Of a stretch of 9,361 bases of DNA, positions 1 to 5,797 are shown piece by piece. The position numbers and the translations under genes were made by a program. The notes under the pieces are model-generated. The model was not told where the DNA came from. It did no database searches and worked only from the letters and a program-made list of their open reading frames with translations. This DNA comes from Candidatus Cloacimonadota bacterium (lineage in GTDB: Bacteria > Cloacimonadota > Cloacimonadia > Cloacimonadales > TCS61): the NCBI GenBank assembly GCA_023133395.1, contig JAGLWO010000387.1, forward strand, positions 1 to 9,361. The letters are read 5' to 3'. Numbering within the stretch: the first letter of the stretch is position 1; each line of letters begins with the position of its first letter.

Positions 1-408
1 ACTTTCTGGAGTGTTTTAACAAAATGGAACTTCTGGAAGAATCCTATGCGGATCACATTTGATGAGGCAAGGTACTCAGTATTTAACCTTTTACCTGAAG
101 AAGAACACAGACCAACATACGATAAGTTCGTTTATGAGTCCGGGCAAGCTTCTACAGAGATAGGTTTCTGGATGTTCGATAAGAACAAAGCAACCAGAAT
201 CGATGAAACAAAGATCACCTGCCCTGTTCTTGTAATTGGAGGAGCAAAGGACAGAGTTACACCTGTATCAGTTACACGCCAGATAGCCAGAAAATATAAA
301 GCCACATATAAGGAATTCGCAAACCACGCACACTGGCTGGTTGCAGAACCCGGATGGGAAGAGATAGCTGAGTATATCAACAAGTGGCTAAAAAAGGCTT
401 TTGACTGA
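1..408 (+). CDS. alpha/beta hydrolase, C-terminal part (5' end outside window)
   Basis: The reading frame is open from base 1 to the TGA at 406-408, so the gene starts before the window and the Met at 46 is internal. The 135 visible residues are the cap and C-terminal half of an alpha/beta-hydrolase fold. The motif CPVLVIGGAKDRVTP carries the expected acidic catalytic residue (the D of KDR). The later HAHWLVAEPGWEEIAEYI segment carries the catalytic His (the H before W) on the last strand-helix turn. The nucleophile elbow (GxSxG) would lie upstream and cannot be seen. Substrate cannot be told: esterase, lipase or C-C hydrolase are all possible, and the fold is also used by thioesterases. Base composition is less AT-rich than the genes from 914 onward, which suggests native chromosome. 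No clear terminator follows the stop. Confidence 0.85.
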   Translation, partial: TFWSVLTKWNFWKNPMRITFDEARYSVFNLLPEEEHRPTYDKFVYESGQASTEIGFWMFDKNKATRIDETKITCPVLVIGGAKDRVTPVSVTRQIARKYKATYKEFANHAHWLVAEPGWEEIAEYINKWLKKAFD

Positions 409-445
409 ACTAACTTATGTTACTACGGAAAAAATCATTTGTTAA

Positions 446-553
446 AAATTCCTGACCAAACTGGAAGAGAACAAAGGCATCTTCTATGATACTGATACTC
501 TAAACGCCTGCGTTAGACTGTTCAGGGAGAAAAAATTCGGTTTTGAAGAGTGA
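446..553 (+). pseudogene. orphan C-terminal remnant, probably of an HD-domain phosphohydrolase
   Basis: A 35-codon open stretch ends at TGA 551-553. It is preceded in frame by a TAA at 443-445 and has no start codon or ribosome-binding site. The peptide contains LEENKGIFYDTDTLNACVRL, then FREKKFGFEE. This looks like the last helix of HD or HD-GYP metal-dependent phosphohydrolases, where a segment of the form 'G..FDP..V.A...L' closes the domain (family recall, not searched). The metal-binding His and Asp residues would be upstream and are absent. I read it as the tail of a deleted gene left at the left edge of the accessory block. A chance open frame is possible, but the amino-acid pattern is protein-like. 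Confidence 0.4.
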
Positions 554-554
554 A

Positions 555-663
555 AATCTTCCGAAGTTACCCCAAGAATAAACTTCCGAAGTCCCCTGGG
601 GTGTAAACTTCCGAAGTTTTAGAAACTTCGGAAGTTTCAAGGGCGACAAAACTTCGGAAGTTT
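555..663. repeat. five-copy near-palindromic array, AAACTTC(C/G)GAAGTTT
   Basis: Copies centre on about 562, 587, 612, 630 and 656. Copies 1-3 carry CTTCCGAAG and copies 4-5 carry CTTCGGAAG, so the last two are in the opposite orientation. Copies 3 (605-619) and 4 (623-637) are exact 15-bp reverse complements separated by three bases. Each unit is itself a palindrome around one central base. Copies 1 and 2 are shortened at the edges. The spacers differ in length and sequence, so this is not a CRISPR array. It could be a multi-site operator, a strong nested hairpin, or a dispersed repeat family. Confidence 0.75.
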
Positions 664-701
664 CCAAAGAATATAAACAGGGTAATAAAATTATTTAACA
701 A

Positions 702-725
702 GGTAATAACCTGGCGGTTGTTACC
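702..725. repeat. hairpin GGTAATAACC / GGTTGTTACC
   Basis: Two 10-base arms (702-711 and 716-725) pair fully if one G-U pair is allowed, with a TGGC loop. A partial third GGTAATAA lies at 681-688. No T-run follows directly; the nearest T-rich stretch begins about 20 bases later. A classical terminator is therefore not supported, although a structured leader or a protein-binding dyad is possible. Confidence 0.4.
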
Positions 726-835
726 CAGTTAGCAGAATAAATAATTTTTATCTCTTTTTTCCTTAATTCTAAAAAGCATAAATTTAATCATTTTAGTCAT
801 GAGGGAATAAAATAATTGACTTAATAATAAATTTC

Positions 836-900
836 TGAGAATTAGTCTCATGATTTCATTTTCGTGAGACTTAAATAGATTTTTGTCTCATAAGTGAGAT
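836..900. promoter_or_regulatory. cluster of TGAGA(C/T) / GTCTCA half-sites in front of fic
   Basis: Five half-sites alternate in orientation: TGAGA 836-840, GTCTCA 845-850, TGAGAC 865-870, GTCTCA 885-890 and TGAGAT 895-900. The first pair and the last pair each form an inverted repeat with a 4-5 base gap. Steps between half-sites are about 10, 19, 21 and 9 bases, that is, near whole helical turns, so all would face one side of the DNA. The last site ends only 13 bases before the fic ATG and touches its Shine-Dalgarno sequence. I infer an operator for a dimeric or cooperative repressor. The winged helix in the Fic protein is a natural candidate binder. Confidence 0.6.
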
Positions 901-913
901 AAAAGGATTAATT

Positions 914-1996
914 ATGAAACCTTATATTCCAGAAAAATTACCATTAAAAAAACTGGATTATAATCCATTTATTAAACTGATCGGAAAGGCTAATCGAGCT
1001 TTAGCAAGATATGACGGATTACTTCTTTCGATTCCAAATCCTACCATTTTGCTTTCACCATTAAAAGATCAGGAAGCAGTTCTATCCTCTAAAATAGAAG
1101 GAACACAAGCTACTTTAGAGGAAGTTTATAAGTTTGAAGCTGGTGAAAAAATAGTGCCAGAAAATAAAAAATACGATATCCAGGAAATAATAAATTATAG
1201 AAAGGCAACCAATTTTGCAGTGGAAGAATTAAAGAAAATCCCATTATCCCTGAGGATGTTGCGAAATATCCACAGCATTTTATTAAATAGCGTACGGGGG
1301 CAAAACAAAGATAGAGGAAATTTCAGAACAATTCAAAACTGGATAGGTAAACCAGGAGCTACAATAGAAAATGCAACCTATGTTCCACCACCGCCTGATT
1401 TAATATTAAATAAACTCTCAAACCTGGAAAAATACCTCCATACAAATAATGAAGATTGTATTATTCAGATGGCAATTATTCACGCCCAATTTGAATTGAT
1501 ACATCCTTTTTTGGATGGAAATGGTCGAATAGGAAGAATTATTATTCCAATATTTCTGTATAGTAAGAAGGTGCTGTCTTTACCTGTATTTTATTTAAGT
1601 TCATATTTTGAAAAGAATAGAGAATTATATTATCAAAATTTACTTTCAATTTCCAAACAGAGAAAATGGGGAAAATGGATAAAATTTTTTCTTGAAGCAG
1701 TATTCAAGCAATCGAATGAAAACATAACTAAAGCCAAAGAAATTTTGAATTTATATGAAAGCATGCAAGAGAGAATTTATAATTCCACTCATTCGCCAAA
1801 TATTATGAAAATCATGGATGTAATTTTTAACCACCCGATATTTACAAGCAAAAATTTTATTTCTTACACTGGAATTAATTCAAAAACTTCTTACAGGATA
1901 CTAAAACAATTGAAAGAAAATGGAATAATTTATAGTGATGAAAAGCTCAGAAAACAAACATATTACTTCACGGAGCTTCTTAGAATTGTAAAATAA
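914..1996 (+). CDS. class II Fic AMP-transferase with C-terminal winged helix
   Basis: Fic enzymes usually transfer AMP from ATP to a hydroxyl side chain of a target protein. The 360-residue protein has a Fic_N-type region (about 12-90) followed by the Fic core. The core carries the full catalytic motif HPFLDGNGRIGR at 197-208, with H197 as the base and R208 able to hold the ATP gamma-phosphate. Before it lies the inhibitory helix motif SSKIEG at 58-63, fitting (S/T)xxxE(G/N), with E62 as the blocking residue. An inhibitory helix N-terminal to the core defines class II, as in Shewanella SoFic. Residues about 297-357 form a winged-helix DNA-binding domain (TSKNFISYTGINSKTSYRIL is the helix-turn-helix). 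The start is supported by AAGGA at 903-907. No Doc/Phd-type antitoxin gene is adjacent, in line with a self-inhibited enzyme. All active-site residues are present. The target is unknown. The composition is very AT-rich, which suggests transfer. Confidence 0.92.
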   Translation: MKPYIPEKLPLKKLDYNPFIKLIGKANRALARYDGLLLSIPNPTILLSPLKDQEAVLSSKIEGTQATLEEVYKFEAGEKIVPENKKYDIQEIINYRKATNFAVEELKKIPLSLRMLRNIHSILLNSVRGQNKDRGNFRTIQNWIGKPGATIENATYVPPPPDLILNKLSNLEKYLHTNNEDCIIQMAIIHAQFELIHPFLDGNGRIGRIIIPIFLYSKKVLSLPVFYLSSYFEKNRELYYQNLLSISKQRKWGKWIKFFLEAVFKQSNENITKAKEILNLYESMQERIYNSTHSPNIMKIMDVIFNHPIFTSKNFISYTGINSKTSYRILKQLKENGIIYSDEKLRKQTYYFTELLRIVK

Positions 1997-2021
1997 ATTC
2001 ATGTTATTATTGGGAAAAAGT

Positions 2022-2053
2022 TTGACGGGGAATTGGGAATCTAAAAGTATAAG
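2022..2053 (+). promoter_or_regulatory. possible promoter for the PLD nuclease gene
   Basis: TTGACG at 2022-2027 and TATAAG at 2048-2053 are good box matches, but the spacer is 20 bases, longer than the usual 16-18. It lies in the 87-base gap between fic and the nuclease gene. The nuclease may therefore be transcribed separately or by read-through from fic, as no terminator is visible in the gap. Confidence 0.3.
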
Positions 2054-2083
2054 TAATGTAAATAAAATATAATTTGAGGAAAA

Positions 2084-2899
2084 ATGATTAAAATTATTAA
2101 GTCTCCTTGGATAAATACTTTTATTGAACTTTTGCAAAATTCAAAAAGGATTGTATATTTGGCTTGTCCCTATATCAAAGAAAAAACTGCTCAGTTAATC
2201 ATTCAAAATATTAACAATAGAGTAGACTGTAAATACATCAATTCGTTTAAACTCTCAAATTTTTTCAGGGGAGCATCAGATTTGCAAGCTCTTAGAATTT
2301 TAAATGAAAATCACATTCAACAAAAAAACGTACATAATTTACATGCTAAATTTTTCATCTTTGATGATAATGCAATAATAACTTCTGGCAATTTAACAAC
2401 AGGTGGACTAAGAAATAATTTTGAGTATGGTGTTTTACTTAAAAATCAAATTGTAGAAACTATTATTAAAGATTATCTTCAAATATTTAATCATCAAGAA
2501 TATCCTTTAATCACAAATGATATTATACAGAAAGCTGACGATATTATTTCTTCAGTTCCGAAAGAAAAACAACAGAGATTTATAACTAAAGATAAGGAAT
2601 TATTTGAAGAAATAATTAATGATGAAATTATTGATGAAAGATACAATGGTGGTATTGAAAGTGTATTAATGAATATAACTTCATGGAAAAAAGATGTGTT
2701 CAAATGTCTATTAGAAATAGAAGATGATTTGTTTTCTCTTGAACAAGTATATAAATTTTCCAGTAAATTACAAATATTACACCCTCAAAATCTAAATGTT
2801 GAACCAAAAATTAGGCAACAACTTCAATACTTACGTGATTTAGGATTAATCGAATTCGTGAAACCAGGAATGTATAAAAAATTATGGAAACAAAGTTAA
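2084..2899 (+). CDS. PLD-type nuclease fused to a DpnI-like winged helix
   Basis: Residues about 10-135 form a single phospholipase-D domain: H87, K89 and D94 of the HxK(x)4D motif, then TSGN at 100-103, within HAKFFIFDDNAIITSGN. One HKD copy per chain means the active site would form in a dimer, as in Nuc and the restriction enzyme BfiI. Such domains cut phosphodiester bonds without metal. Residues about 200-269 resemble the C-terminal winged helix of DpnI and Dam-replacing proteins: a Trp at 201, FSLEQVYKF (217-225), KIRQQLQYLRDLGLIEF (242-258) and a final GxY. In DpnI this domain reads N6-methyladenine in GATC. The middle (about 136-199) is an acidic helical linker. GAGGA at 2076-2080 supports the start. 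The stop overlaps the next gene. I infer a restriction-like nuclease that reads adenine methylation; the fold assignment is firm and the specificity is not. A regulator or another kind of PLD effector remains possible. Confidence 0.85.
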   Translation: MIKIIKSPWINTFIELLQNSKRIVYLACPYIKEKTAQLIIQNINNRVDCKYINSFKLSNFFRGASDLQALRILNENHIQQKNVHNLHAKFFIFDDNAIITSGNLTTGGLRNNFEYGVLLKNQIVETIIKDYLQIFNHQEYPLITNDIIQKADDIISSVPKEKQQRFITKDKELFEEIINDEIIDERYNGGIESVLMNITSWKKDVFKCLLEIEDDLFSLEQVYKFSSKLQILHPQNLNVEPKIRQQLQYLRDLGLIEFVKPGMYKKLWKQS

Positions 2900-3153
2900 G
2901 ATATTTTATTTTCCTTACTGATGAAGGTTATACTTTTCAACCTGAGTCTGATTTTGTTGAATCAGAAATGGATAATTTACAAGTTTTAGGTCTTTCAAAA
3001 GGTTTAAATATTAACGAAGCTATTGAAAATTTTATTCAAGAAAACGAATTTCTGAATGAACTTAACTTTGATAATGTTCTTGTTTTTGAACTTATCAGCA
3101 ATAATCAAGTATATTCATTTAGTTTAAAAGAAAGATTTAAATTGAAAAAGTAG
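2884..3153 (+). CDS. small acidic protein overlapping the PLD nuclease gene
   Basis: An 89-residue protein that I do not recognise as a named family. It starts 16 bases inside the end of the nuclease gene in another frame, so translation is probably coupled. A weak AGGAA (2866-2870) is 13 bases upstream. No other in-frame Met comes before residue 29. It has a hydrophobic N-terminal strand (RYFIFLTDEGYTFQP), an acidic middle with 'NLQVLGLSKGLNINEAIENF' and a basic tail (KERFKLKK). Neither a membrane segment nor a metal motif is visible. The layout, small alpha/beta and acidic, resembles HicB-like or immunity-type partners, but that is only a shape comparison. Its position suggests that it controls or assists the nuclease. 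Confidence 0.7.
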   Translation: METKLRYFIFLTDEGYTFQPESDFVESEMDNLQVLGLSKGLNINEAIENFIQENEFLNELNFDNVLVFELISNNQVYSFSLKERFKLKK

Positions 3154-3264
3154 TAAATAATTTTTTATTGTAAAAAACTTAAGTAAGTCAGACTAAGAAA
3201 AGTTAACTTAACTCGAGTTTTTGTAGTTTGCGAACAGAAACCAATTAAAATAAAAGGAAGATTT

Positions 3265-3468
3265 ATGACTGATTGGAAAAAAGAATATACTAAGCTGAAA
3301 AACTTATTAAAAAAACTTGGATGGAAACCTATTTTAAACAATATTACTGGTCTCGAAGAATGGTATTCACAAGGCATAATCTATACTAACTTTTTAAAAA
3401 AAGACAAAGTAATTCATATTGAATATGGTGATCCAGATTGCGTTTATGGAAAAGTTAATAGAGCTTAG
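3265..3468 (+). CDS. 67-residue hypothetical protein
   Basis: A small protein with a basic N-terminal helix (WKKEYTKLKNLLKKLGW) and an aromatic-rich C-terminal half ending in a Tyr-Gly-Asp-Pro-Asp-Cys run. I do not recognise the family. AAGGAAG at 3254-3260 with a 4-base spacer supports the ATG. It lies 111 bases after the preceding small gene on the same strand, and no promoter stands out clearly. The codon use matches the AT-rich block. It could be a genuine small gene of the island or a fragment; the good ribosome-binding site favours a real gene. Confidence 0.55.
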   Translation: MTDWKKEYTKLKNLLKKLGWKPILNNITGLEEWYSQGIIYTNFLKKDKVIHIEYGDPDCVYGKVNRA

Positions 3469-3587
3469 AAATAAAATAAAAATTAATTATGCGTGAGCAT
3501 CTTTTCGAATTCAGAAAACCATTTGAAAATGAAAATTTATCAAGAATTCGTTGGTCATTACATCACAAATAATTTTAATTCCATAGT

Positions 3588-3682
3588 ATATTGAAATTTA
3601 ATAAACCTAAGCTTGCCTGCTGCAAGCAGGGCTTATAAAGTAGTATAACATACAATAGCTGATAGTATAGAAAGGAGGAGCA
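3588..3682 (+). promoter_or_regulatory. leader of the DUF5655-like gene, split by a 38-bp hairpin insert
   Basis: The first 18 bases (ATATTGAAATTTAATAAA, 3588-3605) and the last 32 bases up to the ATG (from 3651) closely match the leader of the YbjQ-type gene (5904-5921 and 5929-5960). There, TTGAAA and TACAAT are 16 bases apart, a normal promoter. Here they are 54 bases apart (3591-3596 and 3651-3656). The extra 38 bases include the inverted repeat CCTGCT-GCA-AGCAGG (3616-3630) inside AAGC...GCTT. A substitute promoter could use TTGCCT 3613-3618 and TATAAA 3634-3639, with a 15-base gap. The Shine-Dalgarno sequence AAAGGAGGAG at 3671-3680 is very strong. Confidence 0.6.
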
Positions 3683-4501
3683 ATGGGTACAAGTATTGTC
3701 GGACCTTTAATAAACTTTAGGGGATTAGTTTATAGTCCTCTTAATGAACAAGGAGTTGTATTTTTATTCAGTAGAGTTCTTGAAGATTTAAATTTATATA
3801 TTGAGGAAATAAGAACTGCATATCCCGATTGTGTGGCCAGAAGGTATACTGGAAAAGGTTGGGAACGAGTTTATATTGAATTTGAATATAAAAGTAAAAA
3901 TTTTATACATCACAAACATGATCCAAATGAATGCGATATAATAATATGTTGGGAAGATAATCTAAAAAAGAATGATCTTAAGAAATTAAATGGTATAGAG
4001 ATAATCGAATTAAAATCATTCATTATAGATTTAGATAATAACCCAATAAAAGAACCTAATAAAAATAAATCAACAAAATATAATCTAGAATATCATTTTA
4101 ACGAAAGTAAAGTTTACGATAGAGTAAAATCACTTTTTAATAAATTAGATAAGGTCATTTTAGCTATCAATGATGAAATATTCATCAAATATGCAAAAAC
4201 AGCAATTACATATTATTCACCTGAACGGAATTTTGTATACTTAACCTTTACACAGAATTGGATTAATTTAGAGATATACACTAACCAAAAAAATGTAGAA
4301 GGTGTTACAAATATTAAGTACCATGAAAACTGGGGTAGTATCCAAGTAAAAGATGATAAAGATCTTGATGTTGCTATTAGAGCCATAAAACGATCACATA
4401 AAATCATAAAGGAATCCATTAATAAAAATATAAAAACTGGATGGTATGCAGTTACACCACCTGAGAAGATGTCATGGGCACATCAAGAATCTGAAAACTA
4501 G
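3683..4501 (+). CDS. nuclease-like protein with DUF5655-like C-terminus
   Basis: A 272-residue protein in two parts. Residues 1-115 include GPLINFRGLVYSPLNEQGVV (7-26), EEI..AYPDC (41-50), an EFEYKS strand (66-71), a His-rich turn (HHKHD, 76-80), CDIIICWED (84-92) and IEIIELKS (105-112). The order E ... PDC ... ExEYK fits a PD-(D/E)xK-type nuclease core (E24 or E41, D49, E66 or E68, K70); this is inference from pattern. Residues about 137-247 resemble DUF5655, a small domain often attached to restriction-like or predicted nuclease proteins. The ending (WYAVTPPEKMSWAHQE) is a short polar tail. The start is fixed by a near-perfect Shine-Dalgarno sequence two bases before the ATG. Conserved proteins with this N-terminal block are familiar to me only as 'hypothetical'. 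A role in cutting or sensing foreign DNA is plausible from the neighbours, but unproven. Confidence 0.8.
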   Translation: MGTSIVGPLINFRGLVYSPLNEQGVVFLFSRVLEDLNLYIEEIRTAYPDCVARRYTGKGWERVYIEFEYKSKNFIHHKHDPNECDIIICWEDNLKKNDLKKLNGIEIIELKSFIIDLDNNPIKEPNKNKSTKYNLEYHFNESKVYDRVKSLFNKLDKVILAINDEIFIKYAKTAITYYSPERNFVYLTFTQNWINLEIYTNQKNVEGVTNIKYHENWGSIQVKDDKDLDVAIRAIKRSHKIIKESINKNIKTGWYAVTPPEKMSWAHQESEN

Positions 4502-4713
4502 AAACATTCAGCTTAAAGTGTGTTAGCCAACCCGCAAAAATAAATTTTGTGACGTTTGCTTGCGCTAAGAAGATTTACAATAACAGAGTTTAGAATGAAT
4601 AAAGAAGAAGAAAATTCTTTTAGAATTGTATTCCATTAAAAGAAATATAAAATGATAATCGATTGAAACTAATTTTCTGTATATTTCGAGTTTTTTTAGG
4701 GAGTATTATTAAT

Positions 4714-4833
4714 ATGAAACCTGATTATCTTACCTGGTATAAGAAACAGCTTATCGAAATTCATGAAAGAGAAGATACCTTCTATAATAACTTGACAATG
4801 CCTTTACTAGCAATTGTTATACTATGTGTGTAA
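4714..4833 (+). pseudogene. truncated 5' end of an unknown gene (copy 1, 39 codons)
   Basis: The ATG at 4714 has AGGGAG ten bases upstream and begins a peptide starting with MKPDYLTWYKKQLIEIHERE. The open frame closes at TAA 4831-4833 after a short hydrophobic run (MPLLAIVILCV). The first part is repeated at 5415 with 48 of 55 bases identical (4723-4777 against 5424-5478), so it is the start of a real gene family. The later part overlaps the ORF6N promoter (TTGACA at 4792). I therefore think the family sequence stops at about 4780-4790 and the last codons are chance. I do not recognise the parent; an N-terminal amphipathic helix before a membrane segment is likely. Expression as a 39-residue peptide cannot be excluded. 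Confidence 0.5.
4792..4823 (+). promoter_or_regulatory. promoter of the ORF6N gene
   Basis: A consensus TTGACA (4792-4797) lies upstream of TGT-TATACT (4815-4823), an extended -10 of the TGn form. The spacer to TATACT is 20 bases, which an extended -10 may tolerate. Transcription would start near 4830 and leave a short leader with AAAGGAG (4848-4854) six bases before the ATG at 4861. Confidence 0.5.
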
Positions 4834-4860
4834 TAACACCTCAAGATAAAAGGAGATTTC

Positions 4861-5365
4861 ATGAAAGAGTTAATTCCTGTTGAAAAAATTATAGATAAAA
4901 TAGTCATACTCCGAAATGAAAAAGTAATGCTCGATGCTGATTTAGCTGAACTTTACAACGTTGGTACAAAGCGATTGAATGAACAGGTAAAGAGAAACAA
5001 AGACCGATTTCCTTCAGATTTTATGTTCCAACTTACCAAAGAGGAATTTAAAAAATTTGAAGTCGCAATTTGCGACCTCAAGTTGGGGTGGACGTAGAAC
5101 ATTACCTTATGTCTTTACTGAACAGGGTGTTGCTATGCTAGCTTCAGTATTGCATAGTCAAAGAGTAATTGAAGTTAATATCGCAATTGTAAGAACTTTT
5201 GTTAAATTGAGAAGAATGGTGGAATCTCATAAACAACTTGCGAAAAAACTACAAGAAATGGAAAATAAATATAATAAACAGTTTAAAGTTGTGTTTCAAG
5301 TTTTGCAGAAATTTATGGAACCTAAATTAAAAAAATCAAAAGGGAAGATAGGTTTTAGAAAATAA
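4861..5365 (+). pseudogene. ORF6N-domain regulator, frameshifted
   Basis: Two overlapping frames together make one ORF6N protein, a DNA-binding domain found in phage antirepressors and chromosomal relatives. Frame 1 gives residues 1 to about 66: MKELIPVEKIIDKIVILRNE, MLDADLAELYNVGTKRLNEQ and RFPSDFMFQLTKEEF. It then runs into nonsense and stops at 5095-5097. The other frame resumes exactly at KSQFATSSWGGRRTLPYVFT (from 5060) and continues through EQGVAMLASVL, NIAIVRTFVKLR and a coiled-coil tail to the TAA at 5363-5365. Removing one A from the A6 run at 5050-5055 restores 'EEFKNLKSQFATSSWGGRR' and a 167-residue protein, about the usual family size. The cause could be real decay, phase variation in the A run, or an assembly error. 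The clean second half favours a very recent change or an error. The gene has its own promoter and Shine-Dalgarno sequence. Confidence 0.88.
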
Positions 5366-5414
5366 TTAAAAAAATAATAATGAAAGATAAATATCATATA
5401 ATTACAAACTCAGT

Positions 5415-5576
5415 ATGAAAGACGATTATCTTACCTGGTATAAAAAACTGCTTCTCGAACTTCATGGCAGAGAAAATATCATATCTCTGGTCAGCAGCAG
5501 TGTGGATGAACCTGCAAAAAATTATTTTCCCTTTCATCGCAAGAGAGGGTGTCCTGAATACTTTCGAGACGTGTGA
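5415..5576 (+). pseudogene. truncated 5' end of the same unknown gene (copy 2, 53 codons)
   Basis: The ATG at 5415 begins MKDDYLTWYKKLLLELHGRE, clearly paralogous to the peptide at 4714. It then continues differently (NIISLVSSSVDEPAKNYFPF and on to a TGA at 5574-5576). No good Shine-Dalgarno sequence precedes it. The C-terminal half is Cys/Arg/Phe-rich, unlike a folded domain I know, and is likely read-through into repeat DNA. The two copies flank the ORF6N unit in direct orientation. Confidence 0.45.
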
Positions 5577-5580
5577 TGTA

Positions 5581-5616
5581 AAACCCTCTTAAGTTCTCCC
5601 TTGAAAAGGGAGATCA
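5581..5616. repeat. 36-bp hairpin repeat, copy 1
   Basis: It begins AAACCCTCTTAAG and contains TCTCCCTT-GAA-AAGGGAGA (5595-5613), an 8-bp stem. The copy at 5798-5833 matches it at 35 of 36 positions. The first part resembles the ends of the larger AACCCC elements at 7135 and 8129, so they are probably one broad family. Confidence 0.8.
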
Positions 5617-5723
5617 GAAATTATTTGTCGCTCTGGCAGCGCCTGATTTTGGTCTCTACATTCTTACCGGAACTGCAAGCCGAAGGCTCAGTGCATGAAG
5701 GTTCTTACTTTGAACAAAACCAG

Positions 5724-5791
5724 GAAATAAGCATTTGCCAGAGTGGCGAGGTTTTCTTGGTTACTTATTTTGACGATCCAAAAGAAGTAAC
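5724..5791. repeat. TTTTCTTGGTT hairpin repeat, member 1
   Basis: The 39 bases 5724-5762 match 6527-6565 at 35 positions. The downstream hairpin GTTACTTATTTT (5760-5771) / AAAAGAAGTAAC (5780-5791) pairs at 11 of 12 positions around an 8-base loop. It corresponds in place and design to the hairpin at 6851-6882. Confidence 0.65.
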
Positions 5792-5797
5792 AGGTAA

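Larger units (their letters stand above)
409..913. other. 505-base intergenic stretch before fic
   Basis: No intact gene is visible. The stretch holds the HD-like remnant (446-553), the five-copy AAACTTC(C/G)GAAGTTT array (555-663), a 10-bp-stem hairpin (702-725), a TTGACT box at 816-821 that may be the -35 of the fic promoter, and the TGAGAC half-site cluster (836-900). Composition changes from mixed to very AT-rich at about 665-740. This is where I place the left edge of the accessory block. Confidence 0.7.

Noticed and set aside
555..663. CRISPR array
   Set aside because: The units are only 15 bp, alternate in orientation, and have spacers of 3 to about 11 bases. There are no cas genes.
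914..1996. Phd/Doc-type toxin-antitoxin pair
   Set aside because: No small antitoxin gene adjoins, and the protein carries its own inhibitory helix (SSKIEG), as class II Fic proteins do.
2068..2073. Perfect TATAAT as a promoter of the PLD gene
   Set aside because: It ends ten bases before the ATG and overlaps the region of the ribosome site, so a transcript from it would lack the Shine-Dalgarno sequence. In DNA this AT-rich such matches are expected.
914..2899. A known multi-gene defence system (such as DISARM, which has a PLD protein)
   Set aside because: No helicase, methyltransferase or DUF1998 gene is present. The fic and PLD genes may be neighbours only by shared island.
3489..3572. 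27-codon open frame after the 67-residue gene
   Set aside because: No Shine-Dalgarno sequence, no recognisable family and no repeat in the window. It could be real, but nothing supports it.
5050..5060. Programmed ribosomal frameshift in the ORF6N gene
   Set aside because: The needed shift is +1, whereas A-AAA-AAT type slippery runs mainly give -1, and six As are short for transcriptional slippage. Mutation or sequence error is simpler.
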